Below are positions 17,428 to 26,230 of a DNA stretch of 64,000 bases, piece after piece. Every line of letters starts with the position of its first letter. Positions within the stretch are counted from its first letter, which is position 1. Origin of the DNA: Arthrobacter sp. Y81 (GTDB taxonomy: Bacteria > Actinomycetota > Actinomycetes > Actinomycetales > Micrococcaceae); NCBI RefSeq assembly GCF_002929335.1, contig NZ_PJIL01000002.1, positions 383,514 to 447,513 of the forward strand, written 5' to 3'. Made by a program: the position numbers and the translations under genes. The notes below the pieces were generated by a model. That model did not search any database, had not been told where the DNA came from, and worked only from the letters and a program-made list of their open reading frames with translations.

Positions 17428-17845
17428 TATGGCGTCCCTCCTGATGTTGCTGCCTCTGCTGTGAATACCTGGACACTCGGTTGTGTGGCCTGTATTTGCG
17501 CAATGGCTTTCGATAACTAATTACACGTGTGTAAGTCGTTGGTAGTCAAGCGGCAGCGGGATAATAATCAACCCGGGACACAATCCGCCGCCACGCCACG
17601 CCCGGGGTTTTTTGGCCGACTCGCCGCAATCACCGCGATTTTGACAGCCTACTGACTAGTTTTCTGGGAATTTCCCGGGAATCCCGGGGCTTCCGCCCTC
17701 CGCGCTTCATTTAGGCTAACAAAGTTAGTTATCAGCACGTGTCGGAGATCACATGGGGCCGGACGCTGCGCCCCGGTCCCCGGGCTTCCTGCCCTGCCCT
17801 CGGACGCACCTCCCGCGCCCACGGGCACCGTGGCAAGATGTTGGC
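17428..17845. other. Intergenic region between whiB and TIGR03089 (418 bp)
   Basis: No credible gene. On the minus strand it carries the whiB promoter (17520-17549). On the plus strand there is TTGACA at 17641-17646, a GGGAATTTCCC palindrome at 17666-17676, and CTAAC-AAA-GTTAG at 17716-17728, preceded by TTAGG. The last resembles half of a DtxR-type iron box but matches only part of the consensus. These may control the TIGR03089 gene; all are tentative. Confidence 0.5.
17520..17549 (-). promoter_or_regulatory. Probable whiB promoter with overlapping palindrome
   Basis: On the minus strand, TTGACT (complement of 17544-17549) and TGTAAT (complement of 17520-17525) are separated by 18 nt, a good housekeeping-type promoter ~90 bp before the whiB start. 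The inverted repeat TTACAC-AC-GTGTAA (17521-17534) covers the -10 box and the adjacent spacer, as expected for a repressor site. The half-sites match the BldD half-site pattern (TnACnC/GnGTnA), but the spacer is 2 bp rather than 1. Confidence 0.55.
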
Positions 17846-18550
17846 ATGAGCATCCCCGCGATCGACTTGATGACTGCACTGCGTTCCGGCCACTCCACGT
17901 CCCCGCGACTGACCTGGTACGGACCTGACACCGAGAGGGTGGAGCTGTCCGGCCGCGTCCTGGACAACTGGGTCGCCAAGACCAGCAACCTGCTGCAGGA
18001 CGAACTCGACGCCGAACCCGGGATGCGGCTGCGGCTGGACCTTCCGGCGCACTGGAAGTCAATGATCCTGGCCCTTGCCGCCTGGCAGCTTGGGATGGAG
18101 GTTGTGCTGGACTCCGGCGACGCCGAACTGCTCGCCACCCACTCACCGGAATCCCCTCACCAGGAGTCGGGGTTCGACGCCGTTATCGCAGTGCCGCTTC
18201 CGGCGCTGGCAATGCGCTGGCCCGGAGAGCTGCCGCCCGGCGTCGTTGACTTCGGCGCCGAGGTTCGCTCGCACGGTGACGTTTTTATGGCCCATGTCGA
18301 TCCGGAAGCTTCCGGGCGGGCGGTCATGTCAGCAGCCGGCACGGCCCATGTGCACTCGGACCTGCTCACTGGCTTCGCGGCGGCCCACGACGCGGGAGTG
18401 CGGCTGCTGGTCCGCGCCGCGGACGGCCTCGAGGCTGCCCTGGTCCAGGCGCTGGGCGCCTGGCACAACGACGGTTCCGTTGTGCTTGTCCACCCTGACG
18501 TCAAGGTGACCGACAAGCTCCTCAGCGACGAACGCGTAAAGGGAGCATAG
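17846..18550 (+). CDS. TIGR03089 family protein
   Basis: 234 residues from the ATG at 17846 (MSIPAIDLM); the frame is open 93 bp further upstream without support. It resembles the N-terminal part of acyl-adenylating enzymes: LTWYGPDTERVELSGRVLDNWVAKTSNLLQ and the AAWQLGMEVVL stretch, but it is truncated by comparison and lacks the ATP-binding P-loop and the catalytic Lys. This is the known TIGR03089 group of actinobacteria, whose role is unknown and which is probably not a ligase. It is convergent with gtrA, 6 bp apart. Confidence 0.85.
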   Translation: MSIPAIDLMTALRSGHSTSPRLTWYGPDTERVELSGRVLDNWVAKTSNLLQDELDAEPGMRLRLDLPAHWKSMILALAAWQLGMEVVLDSGDAELLATHSPESPHQESGFDAVIAVPLPALAMRWPGELPPGVVDFGAEVRSHGDVFMAHVDPEASGRAVMSAAGTAHVHSDLLTGFAAAHDAGVRLLVRAADGLEAALVQALGAWHNDGSVVLVHPDVKVTDKLLSDERVKGA

Positions 18551-18556
18551 GCCCCG

Positions 18557-19153
18557 CTAGTTCATCCGGTCCGGGCTGCGGTCCGGGCTGCGGAGGTCCG
18601 GGTCCTTGAGCCTTGCTTCCGGCTCGCTGCCGGGAACGTGGACTGCGTCCTTGTTCTGGTGGTGGTGCAGCTCGATGATCTCGTGGTCGTGCGAGAATGC
18701 CGGCTCTTCGTCGAGTTCCTTGTTGAAGACGAGGAAGCGGTAAGCGAAGAAGCGCACCACCGTGGCCACCAGGATGCCGGCCACACCGGCCAGGAACAGC
18801 ATGTTCTTGTCCGTGATGCCGAAGGAATACTTGGCCAGGGCCGTGAACCCGGTGGAGATGCCGATACCGATGCCGTTGATCAGGATGAACATAAAGAACT
18901 CACGGATCACGTTGTCCTGGCGGCGATGCCGGAAGGTCCAGAAGCGGTTGGCGATCCAGGAGAAAATCGTAGCGACCGTGGCGCCCACAAACCTGGCTTT
19001 GGCCTCGCTGTCCGTCATCGGGCCGTGCATCAGGTAGTAGGTCAGGCCGTTATCGATAACGAAGGCGACACCGCCGACGGCGCCGAACTTTGCCACCTCA
19101 CGCCAGAAGAGTGAGGCGAGTCCGCGCAATCGTTCTGCAAGTGTGTAAATCAT
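18557..19153 (-). CDS. GtrA family membrane protein
   Basis: 198 residues with four membrane helices in the first ~150 residues: VAKFGAVGGVAFVIDNGLTYYL, FVGATVATIFSWIANRFWTF, FFMFILINGIGIGIS and FLAGVAGILVATVVRFFAYRFLVF. The 'F..VG.....ID....Y' start and the 'N..WTF' segment are typical of GtrA, thought to move prenyl-linked sugars across the membrane. The C-terminal ~45 residues are hydrophilic with a His cluster (ELHHHQNKD). It is divergent from purK, an arrangement also seen at Rv3277/purK in M. tuberculosis. Confidence 0.88.
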   Translation of the reverse strand: MIYTLAERLRGLASLFWREVAKFGAVGGVAFVIDNGLTYYLMHGPMTDSEAKARFVGATVATIFSWIANRFWTFRHRRQDNVIREFFMFILINGIGIGISTGFTALAKYSFGITDKNMLFLAGVAGILVATVVRFFAYRFLVFNKELDEEPAFSHDHEIIELHHHQNKDAVHVPGSEPEARLKDPDLRSPDRSPDRMN

Positions 19154-19336
19154 GACCCTCCATGGCCGTCTGAGATTTCAGGCCACAGGGCCAAGGACCC
19201 ATTTTAGCCGGTAAAGCTGGGAGGAGTCCCGACAGCCCTGCAGGGCAGCGGGGTGCGGGCGCCGAAATAACGCAAAATCCGGGCCGAAACGATGCGAAAG
19301 CCCGGAACACCCCCGCTCTTCTGTAGGCTGGCTCTT

Positions 19337-20530
19337 GTGACTTTTCCAGTAATCGGCGTAGTTGGCGGCGGCCAGCTCGCCCGCATGATGGCCCCCGCCG
19401 CAACGGCCCTGGGCTTTGAACTCCGTGTCCTTGCCGAAGGTGAGGACGTATCCGCAGTCTCCGCTGTGCCGACGTCGCCGGTAGGTGACTACAAGGATCT
19501 TGACGCCCTGCTGGAGTTCTCCAGAGGGCTGGACGTCATGACGTTTGACCATGAACACGTCCCCAACGACCACCTGCGGGCGCTGCAAGAGGCCGGCGTC
19601 AATGTGCAGCCCGGCCCGGACGCCCTGGTCCACGCGCAGGACAAACTGGTGATGCGCGCGGCAATCGACCGGCTGGAGCTGCCGAACCCGGTGTGGGCCT
19701 CGGTTGCCGACGTCGACGCCCTGGTTGCCTTTGGCGAGGACACCGGCTGGCCGGTGGTGCTGAAGACGCCCCGCGGCGGTTATGACGGCAAAGGCGTCCG
19801 CATCGTCGGGTCCGTAGCGGAAGCCGCGGACACCGCGGACTGGTTTGCGGCCATGACTCCCCTGCTGGCGGAGGCCAAGGTCGAGTTCAGCCGTGAGCTG
19901 TCTGCGCTCGTTGCCAGGACTCCGGACGGTGAATCCCGCGCGTGGCCCGTTGTCCACACCATCCAGGTGGACGGCGTCTGCGACGAAGTGGTCGCCCCTG
20001 CCCAGGACATCCCCCTCGAAGTGGCGGCAGCTGCCGAAGACGCAGCGATCCGCATCGCCAACGAACTCGGCGTCACCGGCGTCATGGCCGTGGAACTCTT
20101 TGAGACCCCTGGCGTTGGCTCCGGCTTCCTCATTAACGAGCTCGCCATGCGTCCGCACAACACCGGCCACTGGACGCAGGACGGATCGGTGACGAGCCAG
20201 TTCGAGCAGCACCTGCGCGCAGTACTGAACCTGCCCCTCGGCGCCACGGACGCCCTGGGCCCGGTGGTAGTGATGAAGAATTTCCTCGGCGGCGAGAACC
20301 AGGAGCTGTACTCTGCCTTTCCGCAGGCCATGGCCACCGAGCCCGCCGCGAAGATCCATTGCTACGGCAAATCGGTCCGGCCCGGCCGGAAGATCGGCCA
20401 CGTCAACCTGGTGGGGGCCTCGGCCGCTGACGTTGATTCCGTCCGGCAGCGTGCCACGACCGTCGCCAGCATCATCCGTGACGGCCGGGCACCGGCCCGG
20501 ACATCGCAAGACTCCGAGGAGACCGCATGA
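19337..20530 (+). CDS. purK: 5-(carboxyamino)imidazole ribonucleotide synthase
   Basis: 397 residues from the GTG at 19337 ([22 protein letters not shown]). An ATP-grasp enzyme that carboxylates AIR to N5-CAIR in purine synthesis. The N-terminal [12 protein letters not shown], the ATP-binding [17 protein letters not shown] and the metal-binding [15 protein letters not shown] are all visible. The frame is open 45 bp further upstream but family similarity starts at the GTG. It overlaps purE by 4 bp (ATGA), so the two subunits of the pathway step are translationally coupled. Confidence 0.95.
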   Translation: MTFPVIGVVGGGQLARMMAPAATALGFELRVLAEGEDVSAVSAVPTSPVGDYKDLDALLEFSRGLDVMTFDHEHVPNDHLRALQEAGVNVQPGPDALVHAQDKLVMRAAIDRLELPNPVWASVADVDALVAFGEDTGWPVVLKTPRGGYDGKGVRIVGSVAEAADTADWFAAMTPLLAEAKVEFSRELSALVARTPDGESRAWPVVHTIQVDGVCDEVVAPAQDIPLEVAAAAEDAAIRIANELGVTGVMAVELFETPGVGSGFLINELAMRPHNTGHWTQDGSVTSQFEQHLRAVLNLPLGATDALGPVVVMKNFLGGENQELYSAFPQAMATEPAAKIHCYGKSVRPGRKIGHVNLVGASAADVDSVRQRATTVASIIRDGRAPARTSQDSEETA

Positions 20531-21120
20531 GCACACGCACAGCTTCAATCCACGCCGCTGACACGGATTCAGCCGCGCCGATCGTGGGCCTCGTCATGGG
20601 GTCCGACTCGGACTGGCCGGTCATGGAAGCTGCAGCGGAGGCCCTGGCCGAATTCGGCATCCCCTTCGAAGCCGATGTGGTCTCGGCCCACCGGATGCCC
20701 ACCGAAATGATCCGCTACGGCCAGACCGCCCACGAGCGCGGTCTGCGCGTCATCATCGCCGGAGCCGGCGGCGCGGCGCACCTGCCCGGCATGCTGGCTT
20801 CCGTGACCCCGCTGCCGGTCATCGGCGTTCCCGTCCCGCTGAAGACGCTCGACGGCATGGACTCGCTGCTGTCCATCGTCCAGATGCCCGCCGGCGTGCC
20901 GGTGGCCACCGTGTCGATCGCTGGCGCACGAAACGCCGGCCTGCTGGCCGTCCGGATGCTGGCCTCCGGGACGGACGACCTCGCCGTCCGCCTGCGCGGC
21001 GAGCTGATCGAATTCGCCCAGGAGCTCAACGACGTGGCAACCCGCAAGGGCGCGAACCTGCGCCACAAAGTCAGCGAAGTGTTCTCCGACGGCAACGTCG
21101 TTCTCCGGGGTAGCCGTTAG
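20527..21120 (+). CDS. purE: N5-carboxyaminoimidazole ribonucleotide mutase
   Basis: 197 residues. It converts N5-CAIR to CAIR, the step after PurK. Class I PurE motifs are clear: [32 protein letters not shown] (catalytic His), [14 protein letters not shown] and [22 protein letters not shown]. About 15 extra N-terminal residues precede the fold. The start overlaps the purK stop, and the LCP ligase gene follows after only 10 bp, so the three are likely cotranscribed. Confidence 0.96.
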   Translation: MSTRTASIHAADTDSAAPIVGLVMGSDSDWPVMEAAAEALAEFGIPFEADVVSAHRMPTEMIRYGQTAHERGLRVIIAGAGGAAHLPGMLASVTPLPVIGVPVPLKTLDGMDSLLSIVQMPAGVPVATVSIAGARNAGLLAVRMLASGTDDLAVRLRGELIEFAQELNDVATRKGANLRHKVSEVFSDGNVVLRGSR

Positions 21121-21130
21121 GAATCAGTAG

Positions 21131-22774
21131 ATGACCACCAGCCAATCCCGTCCCCAGGCCCCGCAGCAGGCCCTTACGGACCCCGTCCGTAACCCCGTGA
21201 ACGCTCCGGCGCCCGTCAGGACGAAGCGTGCGTTTGTCCTGCTGCTGCTGACCCTGTTCGTCCCCGGCAGTGCCCAGATCGTGGCCGGCGACCGCAAACT
21301 GGGAAGGATCGCGCTGCGGGTGACACTCGCTGTCTGGAGCCTGGTGGTCGTGGCACTGGTGCTGCTGCTGGCAAACCGCACCCTCCTCATCGGGATCCTC
21401 ACCAACACGGTGGCGTCACTCCTGATTATCGTCATCCTCGTTGCCCTCGCCCTGGGCTGGGCAGCGCTGTTCGTCAACACGCTCAGGCTTATCCGGCCGG
21501 TCCTGCTGGCGCCCGGGATGCGGCCCATCGTCGGCGTCGCCCTGGTCCTGGCGATGGTGCTCAGCAGCGGCACCCTGGGCTATGCGGCCTACGTGCTGAA
21601 CGTAAGCCGGAACGCCATCGACAGCATCTTCGCCGGAGGCCCGGCGATCGACCCGGTGGACGGCCGCTACAACTTCCTGATGATGGGCGGCGACGCCGGC
21701 GACGACCGCACGGGCCGCCGTCCGGACAGTCTCTCCGTCCTCAGCGTCGATGCCAAGACCGGACAGACCGCCATCATTTCAGTGCCCCGCAACCTGCAGA
21801 ATGCCCAGTTCAGCGAGGGCTCCCCCATGCGTCAGATCTACCCTGACGGTTACAACTGTGGCGACGAATGCCTGATCAACGCCATCAACACCGAAGTGAC
21901 CAACGAGCACACGGACCTCTACCCCGGCGTGGCAGATCCCGGCGCCCAGGCAACGCTCGAGGCCGTGTCAGGGTCCCTGGGTATCACCGTCCAGGCCTAC
22001 GTCCTCGTTGACATGGAGGGGTTCGCGAAGCTCATCGATGCCATGGGCGGCATCAGGATCAAGGCCGGCGGCTGGGTGCCGCTGAGCGGCGATATGGTGG
22101 ATGAGGCCAACGGTATCCACGGGATGCCAACAGGCTGGATCCCGGCCGGCGATCAGCATCTGGACGGCTACCACGCCCTTTGGTACGGACGCTCCCGGGA
22201 GTTCGTGGACGACTACGCGCGTATCCAGCGGCAGCAGTGCGTCCAGCAGGCCATGCTGAAGCAGCTGGACCCGGCAACGCTGCTCTCCAAGTTTGAGGAC
22301 ATCGCGAACGCGGGCACGAAGGTGGTGGACTCCAACATTTCCGCGAGCCAGCTCGGCAGCTTCGTGGACCTGGCCATGAAGGCCAAGGGCAAGGAAGTCA
22401 GCCGGCTGACCATCGGGCCGCCGGACTTCGACGCCTCGTTCTCCACCGTGCCGGACTTCGACCAGATCCACGAGAAGGTTGACCAGCTGCTCGCCGCCCA
22501 GTCCGAAAAGCCGGCGGGGGCAGCCGGGGATACCGGCGCGGATGACAGCATCGTGCAGCCCGGAACGGCCGCAGGCCCGGTTATGGCGGCCCCACCGCTG
22601 GTTCCCCTGACCCAGCCGGCCCCGTCGCCGTCGGCGTCGGACTTCACACCGGTGACCACCACCCCTGATGGCGAGCCCATCACCGAAGAGATGCTCAACC
22701 AGTTCAAGCGTGAGGGCAACGAGCAGGCAATCCGGGACCTCGTGGCCACGAACGGCCAGTGCCGCCCGCTGTAG
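21131..22774 (+). CDS. LytR-CpsA-Psr (LCP) family glycopolymer ligase
   Basis: 547 residues. Four hydrophobic helices lie in the first ~165 residues, more than the single anchor of classic LCP proteins. The LCP domain (~175-420) shows FLMMGGDAGDDRTGRRPDSLSVLSV, the Asp/Arg-rich pocket that binds the prenyl pyrophosphate, then TAIISVPRNLQNA and the ALWYGRSREFVDDYARIQRQQ motif. The C-terminus is Pro/Ala-rich. These enzymes transfer glycopolymers (teichoic or arabinogalactan-like) to peptidoglycan outside the membrane. The gene follows purE by 10 bp; the M. tuberculosis LCP Rv3267 lies in the same broad region. Confidence 0.92.
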   Translation: MTTSQSRPQAPQQALTDPVRNPVNAPAPVRTKRAFVLLLLTLFVPGSAQIVAGDRKLGRIALRVTLAVWSLVVVALVLLLANRTLLIGILTNTVASLLIIVILVALALGWAALFVNTLRLIRPVLLAPGMRPIVGVALVLAMVLSSGTLGYAAYVLNVSRNAIDSIFAGGPAIDPVDGRYNFLMMGGDAGDDRTGRRPDSLSVLSVDAKTGQTAIISVPRNLQNAQFSEGSPMRQIYPDGYNCGDECLINAINTEVTNEHTDLYPGVADPGAQATLEAVSGSLGITVQAYVLVDMEGFAKLIDAMGGIRIKAGGWVPLSGDMVDEANGIHGMPTGWIPAGDQHLDGYHALWYGRSREFVDDYARIQRQQCVQQAMLKQLDPATLLSKFEDIANAGTKVVDSNISASQLGSFVDLAMKAKGKEVSRLTIGPPDFDASFSTVPDFDQIHEKVDQLLAAQSEKPAGAAGDTGADDSIVQPGTAAGPVMAAPPLVPLTQPAPSPSASDFTPVTTTPDGEPITEEMLNQFKREGNEQAIRDLVATNGQCRPL

Positions 22775-22871
22775 GCGCACGGCTCCACCTTCCTTCCGCC
22801 GTCCAGGCGCCAGCACGCATCGATGAATCTGCAGCAGCCAACCTGCTGCAACGAGATAAGGACACCAGGCT

Positions 22872-24122
22872 GTGTACGAAATTGAGAATGTCCTCCGGCC
22901 CTACGCCTGGGGATCAACCACCGCCATCGCCGGCCTGCTGGGCAGGCAGGCCTCCGGCGGCCCGGAAGCGGAACTGTGGGTGGGCGCCCACCCGGACTCG
23001 CCGTCCGTCGCCACCGCGGCCGACGGCGGGCCGCTGGCTTTGGATGAACTGATCAGTTCCGATCCCGAACACCACCTGGGCAGCGCCAGCGTGGCCGAGT
23101 TCGGCCCCCGCCTGCCGTTCCTGCTCAAGGTCCTGGCCGCCGAGAGCCCCCTGTCCCTCCAGGTGCACCCCACGCTGGACCAGGCACGGACGGGGTTTGC
23201 CCGCGAGGAGGCTGCCGGCGTCGACCGTTCCGCCGCGGAGCGGAACTACAAGGATGACAACCACAAGCCGGAGATGATCTTCGCCCTCACGCCGTTCGAG
23301 GCGCTGTGCGGGTTCCGCCCGGCGGCGTCGTCCCGGGCGCTTTTTGAACACCTGACAGGGTCCATGCGTGAGATGTCGGTTGAAGTTCCGCAGGTGTTCC
23401 TGGATGTTGTGGCGGACCTCTCCGCGCCGGTTGAGCACGATGCCCTGAAGGCTGCTTTCACCAGGCTCATCGGCGGCGGCCACGCCGTCTCGCATGCGGT
23501 GCGGGAACTCGTGGCGGCCCTCAAGGCCGGGCTGCCGATGACCCCGTACCAGACCGAGCTGTCGACGGCGGTCAGCCTGCATGGCCACTACCCCGGCGAC
23601 CCCGGTGTGCTCATCTCGCTGCTGCTGAACCGGATCTCGCTGGCGCCCGGCGAGGCCGTTTACCTGCCGGCAGGCAATATCCACGCATACCTGCACGGCC
23701 TCGGAATCGAGGTGATGGCGTCGTCGGACAACGTCCTCCGCGGCGGACTCACGCCCAAGTTCGTGGACGTTCCCGAGCTGCTGGCCACTGTTGAGTTCGA
23801 GTCGGTGGGAGTGCCGATGCTGGACGCTGAGGTGTCCGCGCTGGGCCAGGAACTCTACCGTCCGCCGTTCCGCGAATTCCAGCTGCAGCGGATCGTGCTG
23901 GAGCCCGACGGCGCCGCCGTTCCGGTGGCGCAGTCCGGTGCAGCCGTGATCATCGTGGTGTCCGGCTCGGTCCTGCTGGACTCCCCCAAGGGCGACCTTC
24001 ACCTGGACCGCGGGACCAGCGCCTTCCTTCCTGCAGCGGAGGCTCCGGTCAACGTACACCCGGTTGGCGGCGCCCCCGGGCGGGCCGTTGCCTTTGCCGT
24101 GACCACCGCCGTCGGGTCCTGA
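22872..24122 (+). CDS. manA: Mannose-6-phosphate isomerase, class I
   Basis: 416 residues from a GTG (VYEIENVLRPYAWGSTTAIAGLLG). A cupin zinc enzyme that interconverts fructose-6-P and mannose-6-P, supplying GDP-mannose for surface glycans. Visible: AELWVGAHPDSPS, LKVLAAESPLSLQVHPTLDQA with the zinc-binding Gln/His, DDNHKPEMIFALTPFEALCGFR with further ligands, and YLPAGNIHAYLHGLGIEVMASSDNVLRGGLT. It lies between LCP and FemX-like genes, 4 bp before the latter, in a cell-envelope cluster. Confidence 0.95.
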   Translation: MYEIENVLRPYAWGSTTAIAGLLGRQASGGPEAELWVGAHPDSPSVATAADGGPLALDELISSDPEHHLGSASVAEFGPRLPFLLKVLAAESPLSLQVHPTLDQARTGFAREEAAGVDRSAAERNYKDDNHKPEMIFALTPFEALCGFRPAASSRALFEHLTGSMREMSVEVPQVFLDVVADLSAPVEHDALKAAFTRLIGGGHAVSHAVRELVAALKAGLPMTPYQTELSTAVSLHGHYPGDPGVLISLLLNRISLAPGEAVYLPAGNIHAYLHGLGIEVMASSDNVLRGGLTPKFVDVPELLATVEFESVGVPMLDAEVSALGQELYRPPFREFQLQRIVLEPDGAAVPVAQSGAAVIIVVSGSVLLDSPKGDLHLDRGTSAFLPAAEAPVNVHPVGGAPGRAVAFAVTTAVGS

Positions 24123-24126
24123 TCCG

Positions 24127-25074
24127 GTGGAGTACTTCCTGCAGACCCCGCAGTGGGCGGATTTCCAGCGGTCGCTCGGGCGCACGGTCCACGAACAGTC
24201 AGGTCCCGGGTGGAGCTTCCTGGCCGTTGAGGAGAAGAACCCGGCGGGGAAGGTACTTTACGCCCCGTACGGTCCGGTAGCGGCTTCCCTGGAAGCGTTC
24301 GACGACGCGCTGGCGGCTCTCGTGGCCGCGGCCCGGAAGAGCGGGGCAGCGTTTGTCCGGATCGAACCAGTCAGTGCCGGATTCGACGCTGCTGCGTCCG
24401 GAACCGTGCTGCGGAGCCGCGGCCTGCAGCCCGCTCCGGTCAGCCAGCAGCCGGAACTGAGCTGGATCGTGGACCTGGAGCAGGACTTCAAGGACGTCCT
24501 CGCCGCCATGAAACCCGTGAACCGGAACCTCTACCGGAACATCCACAAGAAGGACGTGACTTTCCGGTCGTCGCAGGATCCAGAGGACATCCGCGTGCTG
24601 TTGAACTTCCTGCACATGACAGCCAAAAGGAGCGGGTTCAAGCCGCAGAGCGATGAGTACCTAAGCCAGGTGGCCCGTTCCCTCATGCCTGCGGGTGCGG
24701 CCACTCTGTTCATCGCCGAACGCCACGGCGGCCCCATCGCCGCGGCCCTGGCCTACGATTCCGCCGACACGCGTACCTATGCCCACGCGGCCCTGGACGA
24801 CTCGCACCGGAAGCTCAGCGCCGGCATACCGCTCCTGGTCACACTCATGGCGGATGCCAAGGAGAAGGGCCTGAAATACGTGGACCTGTGGGGTGTGGCA
24901 CCGGAGGACCAGCCGAACCACAAATGGGCCGGGTTCACGGCGTTCAAAAAGTCATTCGGGGGGCGCGAGATCGCCTACCCGGGCACCTGGGACCTGCCCG
25001 TGAAGAAATTCCGTTACGGCGCCTACCAGCTGGCCCGGAAGGCCCGCGAAAAACTCCGCGCCCTCCGTAACTGA
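24127..25074 (+). CDS. FemX/FemAB-like aminoacyltransferase
   Basis: 315 residues from a GTG 4 bp after the manA stop (VEYFLQTPQWADFQRSLG). Two GNAT-like lobes are recognisable: KVLYAPYGPV, LSWIVDLEQDFKDVLAAMKPVNRNLYRNIHKKDVTF, then TLFIAERHGGPIAAALAYDS, and the C-terminal YVDLWGVAPEDQPNHKWAGFTAFKKSFGG...YPGTWDLPV, which is diagnostic. The family adds the first amino acid(s) of the peptidoglycan interpeptide bridge, using aminoacyl-tRNA and lipid II. Position after LCP and manA supports a cell-wall role. Confidence 0.9.
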   Translation: MEYFLQTPQWADFQRSLGRTVHEQSGPGWSFLAVEEKNPAGKVLYAPYGPVAASLEAFDDALAALVAAARKSGAAFVRIEPVSAGFDAAASGTVLRSRGLQPAPVSQQPELSWIVDLEQDFKDVLAAMKPVNRNLYRNIHKKDVTFRSSQDPEDIRVLLNFLHMTAKRSGFKPQSDEYLSQVARSLMPAGAATLFIAERHGGPIAAALAYDSADTRTYAHAALDDSHRKLSAGIPLLVTLMADAKEKGLKYVDLWGVAPEDQPNHKWAGFTAFKKSFGGREIAYPGTWDLPVKKFRYGAYQLARKAREKLRALRN

Positions 25075-25096
25075 CCCACCCCTGCCCTCCCCGAGC

Positions 25097-25155
25097 GCGA
25101 ACTGGCAGCTGATGCCCTCAAATTCACCATTTGGGGGCATCAACTGCCAGTTCGC
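25097..25155. repeat. Left palindrome of the DUF559 unit
   Basis: Two 26-nt arms (25097-25122 and 25130-25155) with 24 matching positions and a 7-nt loop (TTCACCA). The arm begins GCGAACTGGCAGCTGATGCC and ends CAAA. Positions 25140-25155 are also the last codons and stop of the DUF559 gene. The same 24-nt arm, one base different, begins the palindrome at 26154. Confidence 0.92.
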
Positions 25156-26087
25156 CGCAGAGTCTTCGCGCCGAACGGGTCCAACAGGGCCCTGACCCTG
25201 TCGACGACGGCGGGCCTTTCACCTTCGAGGTCGTGCTTATCGACCCGGAGCTCCCGCCAGCCCAGGCTTTCGGTCAGTGACTGGCGTTTGATGTCGCGGC
25301 GGTACTGGTCCGGATCGCCGTGGTGAAGACCGTCATACTGAAGCGCGATCCGGTGCTCAGGGTAGGCCGCATCGGGCCAGACCACCGGATGACCAAGACC
25401 GTTGCGCAGCACCACATTCAAGGCAGGCTCGGGAAGTCCGGCCCGAACCAAGGCGAGGCGCAACATGGTTTCGGGGGCCGAGTCCGCTCCGACGCGGACC
25501 AGATCCAAGGCGAGCCGCGCCTTCTTCACACCGCGCATCCCCGGGTGTTGGCTGATTATCCGCTGTAAGTCGGGGACTGCGGCCAGCGGCTGCCTCGGCA
25601 GAGGGAAATCTTCGCCGTGTTCGACGACGACCGAGTCGCCGGCCGCGACCAGTTCGTCGAAGGCCAACACCGATGCGAGGTCCAGCCAGGTGCGCGCAGG
25701 CGAGGTGAGGCGGACGCCGTCGGACATCATAACTTCGCCCTCTTTGAATGACAGCTGGTGGCCCACCACATTTCGACGGCGCGGTTTACAGCTGTCGGCC
25801 GGGCGGGCGATGTGGATCCGCCAATCGGCGTCCAGCCAGCCCGGCAGGCAGATGCGCCAGAGCCGGGCAGCCGCCGAGTGGGTAAGCACGCAACCCGGGT
25901 CGAGGCGGGTATAGGCACGGACGTTGTCGGCCGCACTCCCGGTGCTGGCCAGGGGCAGCCTGACCCCGCGGGACGGGGTGAAGATGCCAGCGCGGCTCAG
26001 CTGTTTTCGGCTGAGCCCCAGCTTATCGGCGTCGGTAACGAGGAAGGATCCATGCGGTAGCTGAGGTGGCATCGGTGTCCGGGACAT
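25140..26087 (-). CDS. DUF559 (PD-(D/E)XK-like) protein with AbiEi-like N-terminus
   Basis: 315 residues. Residues ~10-160 resemble the AbiEi antitoxin-like domain (TDADKLGLSRKQLSRAGIFTPSRGV, then CVLTHSAAARLW, VRLTSPARTWLDLASVL). Residues ~200-305 are a DUF559 domain, the restriction-endonuclease fold of Vsr-like proteins: E206 (SAPETMLRLAL), D239 (WPDAAYPEHR), IALQYDGLHH and LGWRELRVDKHDL. Where relatives have an Glu-Tyr-Asp-Gly, this has Q250-Y-D-G, so activity is doubtful. The stop codon and last four residues (RTGS) are encoded inside the left palindrome; the right palindrome begins ~65 bp before the ATG. No partner toxin or methyltransferase gene is next to it. Confidence 0.75.
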   Translation of the reverse strand: MSRTPMPPQLPHGSFLVTDADKLGLSRKQLSRAGIFTPSRGVRLPLASTGSAADNVRAYTRLDPGCVLTHSAAARLWRICLPGWLDADWRIHIARPADSCKPRRRNVVGHQLSFKEGEVMMSDGVRLTSPARTWLDLASVLAFDELVAAGDSVVVEHGEDFPLPRQPLAAVPDLQRIISQHPGMRGVKKARLALDLVRVGADSAPETMLRLALVRAGLPEPALNVVLRNGLGHPVVWPDAAYPEHRIALQYDGLHHGDPDQYRRDIKRQSLTESLGWRELRVDKHDLEGERPAVVDRVRALLDPFGAKTLRRTGS

Positions 26088-26153
26088 GGTTCATTCTCAA
26101 CCGAAATACGACTGTGCCAACGGTTATCCACAGGACGGGATTCAGCCTTAAAC

Positions 26154-26212
26154 GCGAACTGGCAGCTAATGCCCTCAGAAGTTGGATTTGAGGGCATTTG
26201 CTGCCAGTTCGC
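26154..26212. repeat. Right palindrome of the DUF559 unit
   Basis: Arms 26154-26177 and 26189-26212, 23 of 24 positions complementary, 11-nt loop (GAAGTTGGATT). The arm starts GCGAACTGGCAGCTAATGCC and differs from the left palindrome's first arm at one position. It lies 66 bp upstream of the DUF559 start and 18 bp downstream of the glpX stop. Confidence 0.92.
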
Positions 26213-26230
26213 GCTGAAAAAGCGGAGGGA

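Noticed and set aside
17716..17728. DtxR/IdeR iron box before TIGR03089
   Set aside because: Only about 13 of 19 positions fit the iron-box consensus; CTAAC-AAA-GTTAG may be some other dyad.
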